A stretch of 64,000 nucleotides of DNA from Galeruca laticollis (lineage: Eukaryota; Arthropoda; Insecta; Coleoptera; Chrysomelidae). A model generated the notes under the pieces. That model was not told the origin of the DNA, made no database searches, and saw only the letters and a program-made list of their open reading frames with translations. The position numbers were made by a program, and so were the translations under genes. This document shows, in pieces, positions 10,390 to 21,850 of the stretch. Location of the stretch: the NCBI GenBank assembly GCA_963921935.1, contig OY998175.1, forward strand, positions 162,128,809-162,192,808. Reading direction: 5' to 3'. How positions within the stretch are numbered: the first letter of the stretch is position 1; every line of letters begins with the position of its first letter.

Positions 10390-11875
10390 ATGGCGCCAAG
10401 AACTTGTGCAGTTCGTGGGTGTCATTCAAGAGATGGAGACGGAACAACTATGTTTAGATTTCCTAAAGATCCTGTAAGGTAAGAGGAATTGTTTCTATAT
10501 GCAATAAATTATAGATATATATTTCTTTTTTTAAATATGTTATTCTTCCATTGCACCTATACATTGGAAGTTGCGTGAATCTATGTTTTGAGTGTTAACA
10601 TTCCTTTGTCTCTGTGTCTTTGTTAACATAAATAATAATGATAATAATACAATCAATGAATACACTACAATAAGCGTCACTGCTGATGAGTTCAGCTTGA
10701 ATATGTTGAATAATAATACACAATATTCAATATAAATTGGTAGTAGTTTATTTCTTTTATACACATATGATAAATATTAATATACTTACTTAGCTTTATT
10801 TACATTTTAGAGCACAGTTATGGTTGGATGCATGTAACCGTGGAGATTTGTTTGAAAAAACCCTAGACTCTTTACATAACAATTATAAGTTATGTCAACT
10901 CCACTTTGAGGATAAATTTATTTCCAAAAGGGGACGTAAAAAGTACCTATGTCTTCAAGCTGTGCCTACAATAGTCCCATGGTTAAAACGCAAGGGCCAT
11001 GTTATATTGAGCGATCCACCAACAAAAATAGCTATTCAGTCTGGTAAATATTAAATTTAAGTAAATATTACAATCAGTTGTTATTGATACTTATTTTTGC
11101 CACCTTAGTGCAGAATTAATTATAACTTTTCAACAGGATTCATTAATACCTTATTGGCATTTTGTTTATTACAATTATTTTTATAATTACAGATACCATG
11201 CCGTTTGAGCAAGTGGGACATTCGTCTGAAGCCGCCACAAGTCATAATGGTGATGCTTCTCAATCTCTTGGTAAATATAATTATCGTTTAGATTCAACTC
11301 TTGTAGATAATATGCATCAAAATAGATGGCTTTCTTATAATTAGATTGCTTTTAGCCTATCTGTGAATCGCCATATGCTTTATATTTAAACAGCTGTATA
11401 GAATTGCAATGTAAATGTTATGTATTCTTTAGAGTGTAGAGTGACAAATCTAGGAAAGCTTGAAATTTTTTGAACTGGTTATTTGAAGTTGCTGTTTATC
11501 ACAATTATGTTTACAATTACAGATACCATGCCGTTTGAGCAAGTGGGACATTCGTCTCAAGCCACAACAACACAAAATATTGCGTCGAGGCAAATCGTTT
11601 GTGTACTACAAAATACCTTCTACCTAGAGATTATCTGCCTTTCAGTAGTACTTGCGCTTTTACAATTGATGCCAGAAGTTAATCAAGAGATTTCTCACAC
11701 ATTTCTTAGAAGTCCTCCAGGTTTCATATTTCTTTCTTTTCTCTGGTTTCCTTTGCAAAATTTCTTTTCCCTAGAGCCAGCCATAACCACTAATTTCACC
11801 TTGCTTTTCTGTGGTGTCCAGAACTTGAGAAAGCAGGAGTTTGAGTTGAAGTTGTTGGAGAATTTTCAAGAGTAA
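10390..11875 (+). CDS. THAP-domain protein, spliced, with a duplicated exon
   Basis: Exon 1 (10390-10478) starts MAPRTCAVRGC and has MFRFPKD. Exon 2 (10811-11043) completes the THAP domain with W, the C-x2-H pair of LCQLHFED and AVPTIVPW. The junction is in phase (AG|A codes R). Exons 3 (11193-11270) and 4 (from 11523) both start after ATTACAG with the same sequence encoding DTMPFEQVGHSS. All three internal junctions are phase 1, so each exon can be included or skipped without a frameshift. Exon 4 stays open to the TAA at 11873, giving a hydrophobic tail of unknown nature that may be intronic read-through. THAP proteins are zinc-dependent DNA binders of the nucleus. No transposase domain is visible, and the true 3' end is uncertain. 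Confidence 0.75.
11193..11600 (+). repeat. Tandem exon duplication inside the THAP gene
   Basis: Roughly 76 bases around the acceptor and start of exon 3 (11163-11238) are repeated at 11493-11568 with few changes; the block reads ATTACAGATACCATGCCG at both sites. The two copies are 330 bases apart. The first has a donor after 78 bases, while the second continues openly. Confidence 0.85.
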
Positions 11876-11879
11876 GCTG

Positions 11880-13190
11880 TTTCTAATGGGTGCCTACAAC
11901 AAAAGTTTCCTGTGGATCTATAAAAGTATATTAAATATAATATATTTTGGAAATGTACATGTACATGTTTCAGAACCCTAACAAAAATACATATATATAT
12001 ATATATATATGTTTTACTTTTGTTTGACAAGAAAAATGACTGTATATATTTCTTTTCACTTATTGTAGACATACTAAACATAAAATGTTACTGATAAGCA
12101 GAAATTTTTTATATATTTAGGCTCTAAAAATTAACAGTACATTGATTATGGGTTTGGCAAGCATAATATAATGCTTTGGTTTGACTAAATAACATTATAA
12201 ATTACACATACCTAACATCGTCCTTGGGGATAGTAACAAAACTCATCCCTTCTCCAGTTTTGTAGGATCATCCAAGACATAAGCAAACAAATTCTCCTTT
12301 ACAAGCGATCACAAAAAATAAGTTAGTGCCACAAGAAGTACTATATTATGTGCGACTAAGTTATATCGTAATATGAATTGGAGGGATTACCAGAAAAACA
12401 GCATAAACTGTTCAACCAGAAAAAAGCACAAAATATGATAATAATTTAAAAACGCAACAAAACTTCGATAACTATGCAGAAAAGTTTACTGTCGCTACTT
12501 TTTTATAACTTCTTTGTCACATACATCAGTAGATTTTCTCTTGTAAAATATTTAATTCAGAATCTGGTGAAGTGTAACTTTTAAATATATCAATTATAAA
12601 AATTTTGTATTCAAGTACCATACTTATTGTAATTTTATATCATCATTTACTGAAATTCTTTCTATTGTAAACTGGTATTCTAAATATATAATCTATATTA
12701 TTGTATTGGTTTTTATACTCACCCCATCCTACATACAGCGCTACTTAAATACATACTTACACATATAATTTCGATAACAATATAGAAAATAAAAATCATT
12801 TGGTTAAACAATAGCTCGTTATTTTTAATAATGTATGGAACTCCAAAAATAGAAGCTAGAACTGTATGTATGAAGAAATGCTAAAGTATATTTTTCACAT
12901 TGTTTGTTTAGCTGTTAAATTAACTTTAACAATTCATAAATTAAGTTTAACAGACCTATTGTGAAAATTAAACTTTGGTATTTCTTCATCTTTAATGAGT
13001 TTTCACCAATTATCAACCAACATTCAAAATATTACACGGTTGGATGCTTAAATCTTTCTTTGGCAATTAAAAATTTGTCGAAACAAGCCATAAAAATAAA
13101 CAATAATTATTTGAGATTCTTTGTTTTCACTTTTTTGCGTGTAGGTAAGATTTAATTTACATTTTTTGAACACTTTTCTTAGTGTAAAAT
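11880..13190. other. No supported gene; AT-rich with a short AT microsatellite
   Basis: An (AT) run of about 20 bases lies at 11991-12010. A minus-strand exon-like stretch near 12215-12300 ending in a GTATGT donor has no continuous frame. Otherwise this is unremarkable AT-rich DNA. Confidence 0.5.
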
Positions 13191-13529
13191 CAAGTAACGA
13201 TGCTCAGTTATCTGTCAACGTCAGTTTCAAGGTCACGAAATTTTGCCCCCAAAACATCAAAGGATTTACTCCGGGTTTCGCTTCTTGTTGTTGGTGTATT
13301 CTTTGATAGTACTGTCATTTTCAGTCATCGAGTATTTGTGAGGTTAATGGGCGATTGTACAGACTTATTTTTATGGGACCATTAATAAAGTATACTTTAA
13401 ATTTTAATGTTTCTTTAGCTTTAACGGATTTACATCGGAACCTTTTTGAAAAGTTTTTATTATGTGTCCTTTAATTGCAGTGACAATATGACAACGACGC
13501 ACTTTGCATAGGAATTTATTCTCTTTTAA

Positions 13530-13885
13530 GCTCGGTAGAGACACGGAGCCTAGGGAATAGGTTTTGTATGGAGAGCCCTAGGGCATTGCACCTCTTTATA
13601 CTATCCCAAGACCGCTGGGTGCCAACATGATTCGGAGAGTGTGATCATAGATCGCACCCTTCACACACTCTGTTGCAATTGAACTCAGCGGATCTACACC
13701 GGGAGGTCGATAAATATCCCCCAAGCTAACCTGTGAAGATACCGTGGCGATGGCTGAATGGCACTAGGGTGATAGCTGCTAAGAACGGTTCCTTTGGGGT
13801 AACAAGTCGCACCCCATAGTATGTAGACCTTACCTCGCATGCGGGGCTCAGCGAGGTGGACAAGTGCCAGGCGGACATTTGAACA
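13530..13885. repeat. GC-rich unrecognised block, probably a transposon fragment
   Basis: The block from GCTCGGTAGAGACACGGAGC to GCGAGGTGGACAAGTGCC is far richer in G and C than its flanks, with sharp edges. It has a 68-codon minus-strand frame (13900-13694) but no recognisable domain. The style resembles the structured 5' region of a non-LTR retrotransposon, but I cannot assign it. Confidence 0.35.
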
Positions 13886-14125
13886 TTTCATTAAAAACAA
13901 TTGTACCGTTGTGATGATAAAATATTAACTGTCATACATATAATATATGTCATATTAAATAGTTCTAAATAAGATATATTTTTACTAATAAATCCAAACA
14001 GAGGTGTTACACAGTTTGCAATTAGATTACTTCTTGGCTTCTTCCATTTGCATTACTTGTTTTATATCGTCCAAACAACGTAATAAAATATTACGAACAA
14101 ACTGATCGATCTGTTCGAGATTATT

Positions 14126-16061
14126 CAGTGAACGGCTAAATTATGGAATATTATCATTATTTCGAGAACCGTCGAGTTTCAAGGGAAATCCCGAAACAGG
14201 TCGATTTTTGTTGTAAAATACCCATGTTTTAACGTACATGGAGTAGGAATGATGTCACCGCGTCGGTGTAATGACATAATCGTTACTTTTTTTAAATATA
14301 AATCGGTATAATGTGACAACTCATTTGAACGAGAATTTAATTCTCTATTTAACGACATCACATTTTTAACTAAAATATTTTTTAAGGGTACGAAAACATT
14401 TTTTTTAAATTCAACTAAATTAGAATCAATGCTTGAATCCATGACATTCTGAAGTAAATACTTAAAAATGCAAAAATAATAATGGACACAAAAAGTTCTC
14501 TCATAAACACTGAAACGTTTTGTCAAATGTTAATTCAACCAAGTGATAGTGTAATATTTATTGTCGTAAATGTTTTGATTTTGTGAATTTTCATCAGTTG
14601 TCAATTGTAATTTTTACTTTTGAATAGTAAATCATGGTTCACCTAAATGAAACACAACGCATAGAAATATTAATACTTAGCGGATGCAGAGATAAAAAAA
14701 GAACACAGAACGAGGTATGCAATTTATTCAACGAAAAATATCCCGGCACACCCATCAGCCAATCAACAGTAAGTAAAATAGTCCGAAAATTTGAAGAAAC
14801 TGGGCACGTTAAACATATTCCAAACGCTGGGCGTCCTAAAATTGAAGACAAAGTGAAACTTCATATTTTATTAAATGTACATATATGACAATCCTCACAG
14901 TAGTTCATCACAAATGGGTGAATATGCTGGAGTTTCCCAACGATCGGTATTACGTATTTAAAAAATACCATCCCTACAAAATTCAACTACATCAGGAATT
15001 AAACGACGACGATCCCGATCGCCGGCTTCAATTTTCTGAAATTATGCAGGATTTATGTATCCGCAATCTACTTTTCATCAATCAAATCCTTTTTTCCGAT
15101 GCAGCTACATTTTTTATACATGGTACCGTGAATCGTCAAAATTGCAGATATTGGAGTCAACCCACATTGGATGACTGAGGCACACACGCAATATCCTCAG
15201 AAAGTGAATGTATGGGCAGGGATCATCAATGACAGAATCATTAGCCTTTTTTCTTTGAAGAAAATTTAACTAATTTAACTTTTTTGAGAAATCAACTTAT
15301 ACCTGTCATGGCTAACATGTATCCAAATGCCAATAATCCAAATTTACCTAGTGAAAATATCTGGTTTCAACAAGATGGAGCCCCTCCGCATTACGCACGT
15401 GAAGTACGTCAATTTTTAAATAATTGCTTTCCCGGGAGGTGGATCGGAAGACGAGGTTTTATAGAGTGGCCAGCAAGTTCGCCAGATCTAACACCTCTAG
15501 ACTTTTTCCGATGTGGTTACATAAAATCAAAAGTTTATGTCAATAGACCCCAAAACTTACAGGACTTGAAAGATAGAATTAGGCATGAAATGAGTCTAAT
15601 TACTCCAGAAGTCATACGCAATGTACATGATGAATGTGTCCGTAGATTCGCATATTGTCAAGAAACCGATGGATGGCATTTCGAATATTTAATTTAAAAT
15701 TATTGTTATGCATAAATTGGTTACTTTAAAGAACATTATTAATTAAATGATTAATTGTAATTTGGTTGAATTTAAATAAAGAAAAAAATTGTTTTCGTAC
15801 CCTTAAAAATACTTTAGCTAAAAATGTAATGTCGTTAAATAGAGAATTAAATCCTTGTTCTAAGGAGGTGTAACATTATACAGATTTCTATTTAAAAAAA
15901 TTAACGATTACGTCACTACACCTGCACCGGTGACGTCATCCCTACTCCATGTATGTTATAACATGGGTATTTTACAACAAAAATCGACCTATTTCGGGAT
16001 TTCCCTTAAAACTCGCCGGTTCTCGAAATATTGATAATATTCCATAATTAGCCGTTCACTG
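14126..16061 (+). mobile_element. Mariner-type DNA transposon with 270-bp terminal inverted repeats
   Basis: Arms at 14126-14397 and 15791-16061 are reverse complements with modest divergence, both starting CAGTGAACGGCTAA. The right flank is TA; the left flank is TT, which fits a mutated TA target duplication. The interior holds a degenerate transposase gene in the same orientation. Long terminal repeats of this kind are unusual among ordinary mariner elements, which mostly have about 30 bp. Confidence 0.9.
14634..15697 (+). pseudogene. Mariner-type transposase, three frames
   Basis: The first 75 codons from the ATG at 14634 encode a helix-turn-helix domain (SQSTVSKIVRKFEETGHVK). The frame then shifts near 14880 and again within 14930-14980, continuing through KKYHPYKIQLHQEL to the first catalytic Asp in ILFSDAATFF. 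After another break the frame from 15284 holds the second Asp in WFQQDGAPPHYA (15374-15376) and the third in WPASSPDLTPLDFF (15485-15487). There are 36 residues between the last two, i.e. DD36D, which differs from the 34 of classical mariner. The C-terminus ends at 15697. Several indels make it non-functional. Confidence 0.88.
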
Positions 16062-16458
16062 TATAAAACTAACGGCTGATTGTTGTATTGAAGTGGTACT
16101 GTTTGTATCAAGTTTGAAAGTGAATACGTCATTGATGTCATTATAAAGGAAAATGCGATGCAAACGGGTGTAAAACACCACATAAACAAACAATTTTACA
16201 CATCTACAGTAGTTTCGACTTGACAGTTAGGTAGCGCTGCGATCTTAATCTCGGATCCCAGTTATGTTCCATTTTTATATAACAATTTCTAATTTATTCT
16301 CGAGTAACGTCATACGATGAATATTTGCGACTTTGTACTTCAAAATAAACTATACCAACAGTTCTACACGTCAATGTCAGAGTTAATCCAACAAACAATA
16401 TTTTTATTTTCATAGATGACAATTTGAAATGTCAAAATCATTGTGAACCTCTGTAGTT

Positions 16459-16995
16459 ATGTGTCGCTTAAAATGTCCCGTATTAAGAACAATAACGATT
16501 ATTTTGAAAGTTTTTGAATTAATATCATTAGCATTTGTTATATTTTTCATATTCTTTGGAGAAAATTTAACCATATTTCCATTGCTACTATTAATATTCT
16601 CTATCATCGGAATCGTATTAAGTAGTATATGTTTTGTGGTGCTGCTAGTTATTGATTGTCCGATCGGTTTACTAAAATGGATTTGGATACCCTGGCTAAT
16701 ATTATTTATCGCTTTATTAGCGTTTGCTATACCGATATTGATAGATAGAGAAGAATGGACAGAAACCGCTGGAATTTTGGCTGTTGTAGCTGCGTTTTTT
16801 TATCTTTTAGATTGCATCTTCTCGTGTTTTGCTTTCGTACAATCTCAAAAACGCAATCCTTCAAGGACTGGGCGAGGATCGTATCCAGCTTCCACCGAAG
16901 GTTCCGGACGTGAAAGTCGATTTCAGTGTAGAAAAATGGATCGTAAACAACCGACGTGTCCACCTACATGCATGAATATCAAACCAAAATGTTAA
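16459..16995 (+). CDS. Four-transmembrane protein of unknown function
   Basis: A single open frame of 178 codons starts at the ATG at 16459. It has four hydrophobic segments at about residues 10-32 (ILKVFELISLAFVIFFIFF), 40-65, 70-95 and 105-128, separated by short loops. This spacing is typical of MARVEL-like or related small tetraspan membrane proteins of arthropods. The N-terminus is short and basic with two cysteines. The tail of about 50 residues is basic, serine-rich and ends with several Cys-Pro repeats (CPPTCMN). No signal peptide is apparent apart from the first membrane segment. It lies 270 bases from, and divergent to, the small split gene. No introns are needed. Which family it belongs to is not certain. 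Confidence 0.7.
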   Translation: MCRLKCPVLRTITIILKVFELISLAFVIFFIFFGENLTIFPLLLLIFSIIGIVLSSICFVVLLVIDCPIGLLKWIWIPWLILFIALLAFAIPILIDREEWTETAGILAVVAAFFYLLDCIFSCFAFVQSQKRNPSRTGRGSYPASTEGSGRESRFQCRKMDRKQPTCPPTCMNIKPKC

Positions 16996-17800
16996 GTTTT
17001 TTTTAAAAAAAAATTAAAAACGTTTTTGTTCAATTGCGTATTTGTTTGAAAATATCCCAGATCACGTGGATTATGTATATATACTTTTTGTAATTACTGC
17101 AATAGCAGTCAGACAGTATTAATATTCAAATTAATGATACACAGCTGAACAGAATTGACAGTATAAATACCCCAGTATTATATTTGACTATAGAATAAAA
17201 TGGAAAAATTATAGGGTACTAGGAATATTCTTTGATAACATGTAGTTTAACACAGAGTCCATAAGCGACAAGTACATTCCGTGTGTCACCTATTTTATTT
17301 AACAGGGTATCATAACATGCGAAAGAAGTATCGCATGCTAATATTTGTATTATAACTGTAAAAATCTACGCTAAGACTTGGATTGTCTATCTCTCCATGC
17401 CTCTCTCTAACACACTGATAACGCCATGTGCCTTACGCATTTTCCCTTTGACTATTAGGCGATTATCGTTTTACGTTAGAATGAAATGAATTCTGTTGTT
17501 TTCAATACGGAATATTTTGTGAGCATTAGCATTTTTAACATGTAGACTGAAAATGAAAAGAGGGGATAAATAAAAATAGAAGAATTACGGTTTTTTATAA
17601 GTTTCCAAAACCGCCCACTATATCCCATCTAAGCGAACTTTGAAGTCTCTATATTACTCCCATTATGTTTACTTATAAAATGTGACACACATATATTATG
17701 TGTCTTTGTAATATCTATAAATAGAAAATAAAAAACAATTTTTTTCTAAAACTAATATTATTATCCACTTGAAACTAAAACTAGGTAGGTACCTTTCGAA
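16996..17800. repeat. Relic of the mariner A 5' untranslated region, inverted
   Basis: The segment about 17330-17575 is the reverse complement of a stretch that also occurs at 21060-21270 and 55350-55510 plus 56330-56390. Shared landmarks include ACACACTG plus GCCATGTGCC and TCGTTTTACGTTAGAATGAAAT. No transposase is attached here. The remainder has no supported gene. Confidence 0.65.
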
Positions 17801-17886
17801 TAATCTTCAATGTTGTTAATGAGGTCAGGGACATTATTTTCGTGGAGATTCTCCCAAAAAATTAACTTGTGCTTGGGAATGATGTC

Positions 17887-20102
17887 TCAAAGATTATATA
17901 AAAGTTTTCGCTTTTTCTCAGCAGCTATTCCCCGATTTACTTCGTTTGCCTTAGGTTCTTTCAACAGTGTGCATTTTTTGGATAAAATATTCAACTCTCC
18001 ATATTCGACATCAAATTTTGTCTTAAAATAAAGTAATTTGGATTCTCTTCTAGCTTGTAATAGTACGATTTCTTTTAAGAGTGGGCGATCTTTATTGAGT
18101 TTATTCAACTGGTAATTAGTAGTCAGATTGGGCCAATATCTGAAATCTTTGAATTCCACTTCTTTAACAAAAACGGTATTTTTTTAGCAGTCTTGAACTA
18201 CAGTGGAAAAATCTTGGAAATCATATACTTTGGGATTTTCCCTCAATCCCTTTTCTACTAAATGTTGTAAACTGTCGGCAGACACCCAGCTCGAAAAATT
18301 TAATAGTGATTGTCTCAGCCATGATATGTTGGTTATTGACTATAAACAAGAGGAAACTGAAGATTGACCAGTTTTTGTTCTGTCCGCTGCAATTATCAGC
18401 CAGATGCAAATGTGCTTTTTATCTCTAGCATGAATGGACAAGAAATAATTGTAAGCACTTATGACGTCCTCCTTTTTTCGGCCTGATACTCCTTCATGCC
18501 AAACCACAGCAACAGCTTTATTTTTTGATATCATAGCTCCTAATGGTACAAAGGATTGATTGAAAGCGATTATTCTTTGTGTAAATATAACTTGCTTGAA
18601 CATATCGATTCTCGGGAGCATAACAACTTTTTGCATGTCAGACGAGTAAATTAGCGTATCATCATCCTTATTCTCCTTGTCTAATTTGTACATATTTCTT
18701 GACATGTGTGTTCTGTTGATATGTTGTAACCAATTTTCGCAATGATCACAGTTTTTGTTTTCGGTAGCATTTACTTTTATATGCTTCGGATCATGTAATG
18801 TAAATGCTTCGCATTTTTCGCCTTCTTCATGCCCAAGTCTGGTGAACGAAATGTTCATTTCATTGACAACTTTTCGATAAAGTTCATAAGAAATAGAAAA
18901 GTTTTGTGATTCTTTGAAATCATTGTACATTTGGGCTATATAGATATCACTTGGCAGATATAATTTTTTAGGAGCGTGCTCTCGTCGGTAGTGGGACACG
19001 CATGGCGAGAACTTCATAATGTGATTTCGAATTATTTGGTGGTCTATTTTTTCTTGATTTTTCGATGTTTCCCACGTTTATCCTGAAGTGGACTTCCTAA
19101 AATGCGAAGAATGCTATCATTGTTTGATTTATATCCTAAAATGGTTAGGAAGAATACTTTACAAACTTCTATTCTACTTCCATCTTCGCCTTTGAAAAAA
19201 TAGGTTCTTGACACATTCTTTCTGTAATTTTCCTCATTTTTCATTTGACGCCTTTTTTCATATTTCCGCACTCTATGTAATGACTAAGAAATGCTTTCTG
19301 CCCGGTGAAATCTTTGTTCCAATATTTTTCATTAATTTTATAACGTAAGGAATTGTTAATCTTTTCTGAACATCTCTTTTTGCATTTGCACCCTTCCTTG
19401 ACTTCGTGACATGCAATCAATTTCTTTCTCTGAATCTCATTTCTTTCTATTTTAAGTAGTGGGTATCTCTTCTTTTTTCTAATTTCTCCACTTTTTGTAA
19501 GACTTTCATCTGTTAGATTACTGTTGTAGTTCTCTGGAAGGAAACAATAATTCAACCAACTGCCATAATATTTTTAAATTGTGGGGGTATTGTTACCAAA
19601 ACAACTAATCTGTCTGCTTCGGATGCTTCGGCTTGCTCTTCAATAAATCATCATCAGTGAAAAGAACAGGTTCTAATTCTATTGATATAGAACAAAATGA
19701 AACATTAGAGAATATAACTAACAGTACTGAAAATGCGACAATGCTACCTGTGTAATTTTTTGAAACAATATTGTCTTCAGTTTGTGATACAAGATAGAAT
19801 CTGCCCCACCCCGGTTTTTTGTGGTTATCTTTAGCTTTGTCTTTGAAATAAATAATTTAACTTACCTTGTTCTATCTCAAAAGATTTAACTATTTCACAT
19901 ATCTCATTATTGTTCTCTATGAAACTGCTAATTATCAGAGGCTGTAGGTTTTCGTCCATAATAATCATATTCTCATCTAGTGTAAATAAATCACCGCCAC
20001 AACAACTTCACTCAGTATTGTTAATAATACTACTACAACTACTCTCATCAACACCACTCCTAGAACAGCTTTTATCGTTATTATTATTTTCACTAACTGC
20101 CA
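17887..20102 (-). pseudogene. DUF7869-type transposase-like gene, copy A, broken
   Basis: Reading downwards, a first exon starts at the ATG at 20102 and reaches a GTAAGT donor near 19867, with one in-frame TGA. The following blocks at 19555-19241, 19271-19044, 19017-18340, 18409-18221 and 18159-17887 each match successive parts of one protein. Landmarks are the KKKRYPLLKIERNEIQRKK basic region with a Cys-rich patch, EVCKVFFLTILGYK, the SHYRREHAPKKLYLP block, a C-x2-C pair (CDHCENW), VVWHEGVSGRKKEDV, ADNCSGQNKNW with the invariant Asp-Asn, and WVSADSLQHLVEK. Frames shift between blocks. This architecture recurs in repeat-associated insect proteins and is probably a DNA-transposon transposase, although I cannot name the superfamily. 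A diverged relative lies at 35511-36650. Confidence 0.65.
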
Positions 20103-20239
20103 TCAAAACCATTCGACGCGATCTTGACCCCATGCTTTAAAACTAGAGAACGATATATACGACTCTATTTCCGAAAAGCAACTGGAACAAGATACGTAGA
20201 CTACACATACGCAAGCACGTTCTTGATAGAGAAATGAAC

Positions 20240-20615
20240 TAGTTCCTAAGCAAGAACACCGTATGTCTGTGGTCGTTTTGTAGGGCAAGTCACAAATTAG
20301 AAAACTATATACGTTTCAAGGCAAAAATACCATATGTGGTTTCAAATTTACAACATACGGTGTTTATGACTAGTATCATCAGATATATGATTCTTTTTAC
20401 GGCAAAAATCTCTACTTACGGTGTTCTTGGCTGGCTAGTAATTCGATCAAAAATATAGAGAGCGTCCAATTTGCTTAATTTCGAATCAATTTTTTTTGCT
20501 GAAATTTTATGCAAAAAAATAAAAAAAATATTCGATACACTTAATGACATGATGAATTCGAAACTACCAATATCTTATTTTCGACAAAAATGCCACATAC
20601 GGTGTTCTTTCTTAG
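20240..20615. repeat. Repeated CAAGAACACCGTATGT motif upstream of copy A
   Basis: The 16-base motif appears forward near 20249 and inverted near 20353, 20415 and 20596 (ACATACGGTGTTCTT and variants), each near GACTAG, GGCTGG or TTAGG. The spacing is irregular. Such inverted, clustered motifs 5' of a transposase gene suggest transposase-binding sites or a terminal repeat region of the element containing copy A. Confidence 0.55.
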
Positions 20616-21850
20616 GACGGCAGTATATCGGCCAAAAAATTCTACATCCTTCAGTCACAGATTCAGTTTTGTATGTTAATTTATAAAATAGATATAAATT
20701 ATTTTGTTGTTAGATTCAACATTGTTTTTCTGGATTTTTCAAAATGGAAAAACGCCTATGTAGTAAATCGTTGAACAAACAATAAAGATTATAAAAATAA
20801 TTTCATGGTCATATGAAAAACAATACATCAACGATAGTGACATTGAATAGGCTACTTTTTGAAAGAATTTATTATTGCAACTCAATAATCAAAAACTGTA
20901 TAAATTATAAAATGACAAATATTGAATTTTGAACGATTAGCGTAAACATCTCTTCCCCACCGGTAATGTATCAATAAAATGTATCTATAATTATGAGTGG
21001 AAACCGCATGTAATTCCTACGCTTCTGATATAACGAGCCATATTGCTTCTATGATTATCTATCCACTCACCTCATTTTCAGCCTACACGTTAACACGTTG
21101 TGAATAAGTGCCCATACAATATTCCTTTACAATAATAAGAGAAATCACTCCTCATTTAATTCTAACATAAAACAATAACCGCCTCATAGTCAACTGGAAA
21201 ATGTAAGAAGCACATGGAATTACGAGTGTGTTAGAGAGAGGAATGGTGAGATAGACAATCTGAAGTCAGCGTAGATTATTACAGTTAAAATAAGGATACT
21301 AGAATATACGAATACGAATCGCGCGTGCGCCTCTCGAGTGATGTATTTCTGACCAGCTATAGTTCGGACGTTTAACTGTACATCACTACCTGTTTGTTTC
21401 GGAATGACGAACGATCTTTGTAAATCTTATAAAATGAGCACGCAGATACACCAAAAAGTGCAAATTGTAAAATGATTTTACAAGGGTAATTCATATCGAG
21501 AAACTGCAGAAAATTTGTTTATTGTAGCATTAAATACCCAACCAATTAGCAAGAAGCAAGTGAGAACGGTTGTAAAGAATTTTGAAGAACATGGATGTGT
21601 CACTCCTACAAAACATGGATAGCAGCGGCGTGCAGTGGCATCAGGAGTAGGGTAGGCAGTTGGTACGAAACAAATAAAATTGTGCCGCTGGCAAAAAGTT
21701 TTGGGGGTGCGTTCGCCATTTTATTAAAAAAAATTAAACACAACAAATGTAACAACAATATCTATTTTTTATAAATGAGTTCAATACGACGGTGTTTAAT
21801 CAAAAATGCATTTATCACATCATCATAAAACGTAAGGTTACGTTTTAAAT

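Larger units (their letters stand above)
10147..13317. repeat. Inverted repeat pair flanking the THAP gene
   Basis: About 37 bases at 10147-10183 (core AAAGAATACACCAACAACAA) recur in reverse complement at about 13277-13317. The intervening 3.1 kb contains the THAP gene. A second short motif, CAGTTATCTGTCAA, is present just inside both arms at 10238 and 13204, but in direct orientation. The pair could be the termini of a THAP-bearing transposon or duplicated promoter-type DNA. Confidence 0.6.
14027..16189 (-). pseudogene. Small protein-coding exon split by a mariner-type transposon
   Basis: The upstream half (16189 or 16141 down to 16062) ends in LQYNNQPLVLY. The downstream half (14125 down to stop TAA 14027-14029) continues NLEQIDQFVRNILLRCL and ends MEEAKK. 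If the 1,936-base element and one 2-base target duplication are removed, the two halves join in one frame without a stop. The joined product would be about 58 or 74 residues, depending on the start. I do not recognise the protein. The second half looks like an amphipathic helix; the longer start adds a hydrophobic segment. The gene faces away from the four-TM gene at 16459, so the two may share a promoter region of about 270 bases. With the element in place the exon is broken. Confidence 0.6.

Noticed and set aside
12215..12305. Minus-strand exon-like block with a GTATGT donor
   Set aside because: Needs a frame change in the middle and has no recognisable family.
13694..13900. Minus frame in the GC-rich block as a protein gene; also considered as rRNA
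   Set aside because: No domain; I cannot match it to conserved rRNA cores by eye, so neither call is supported.
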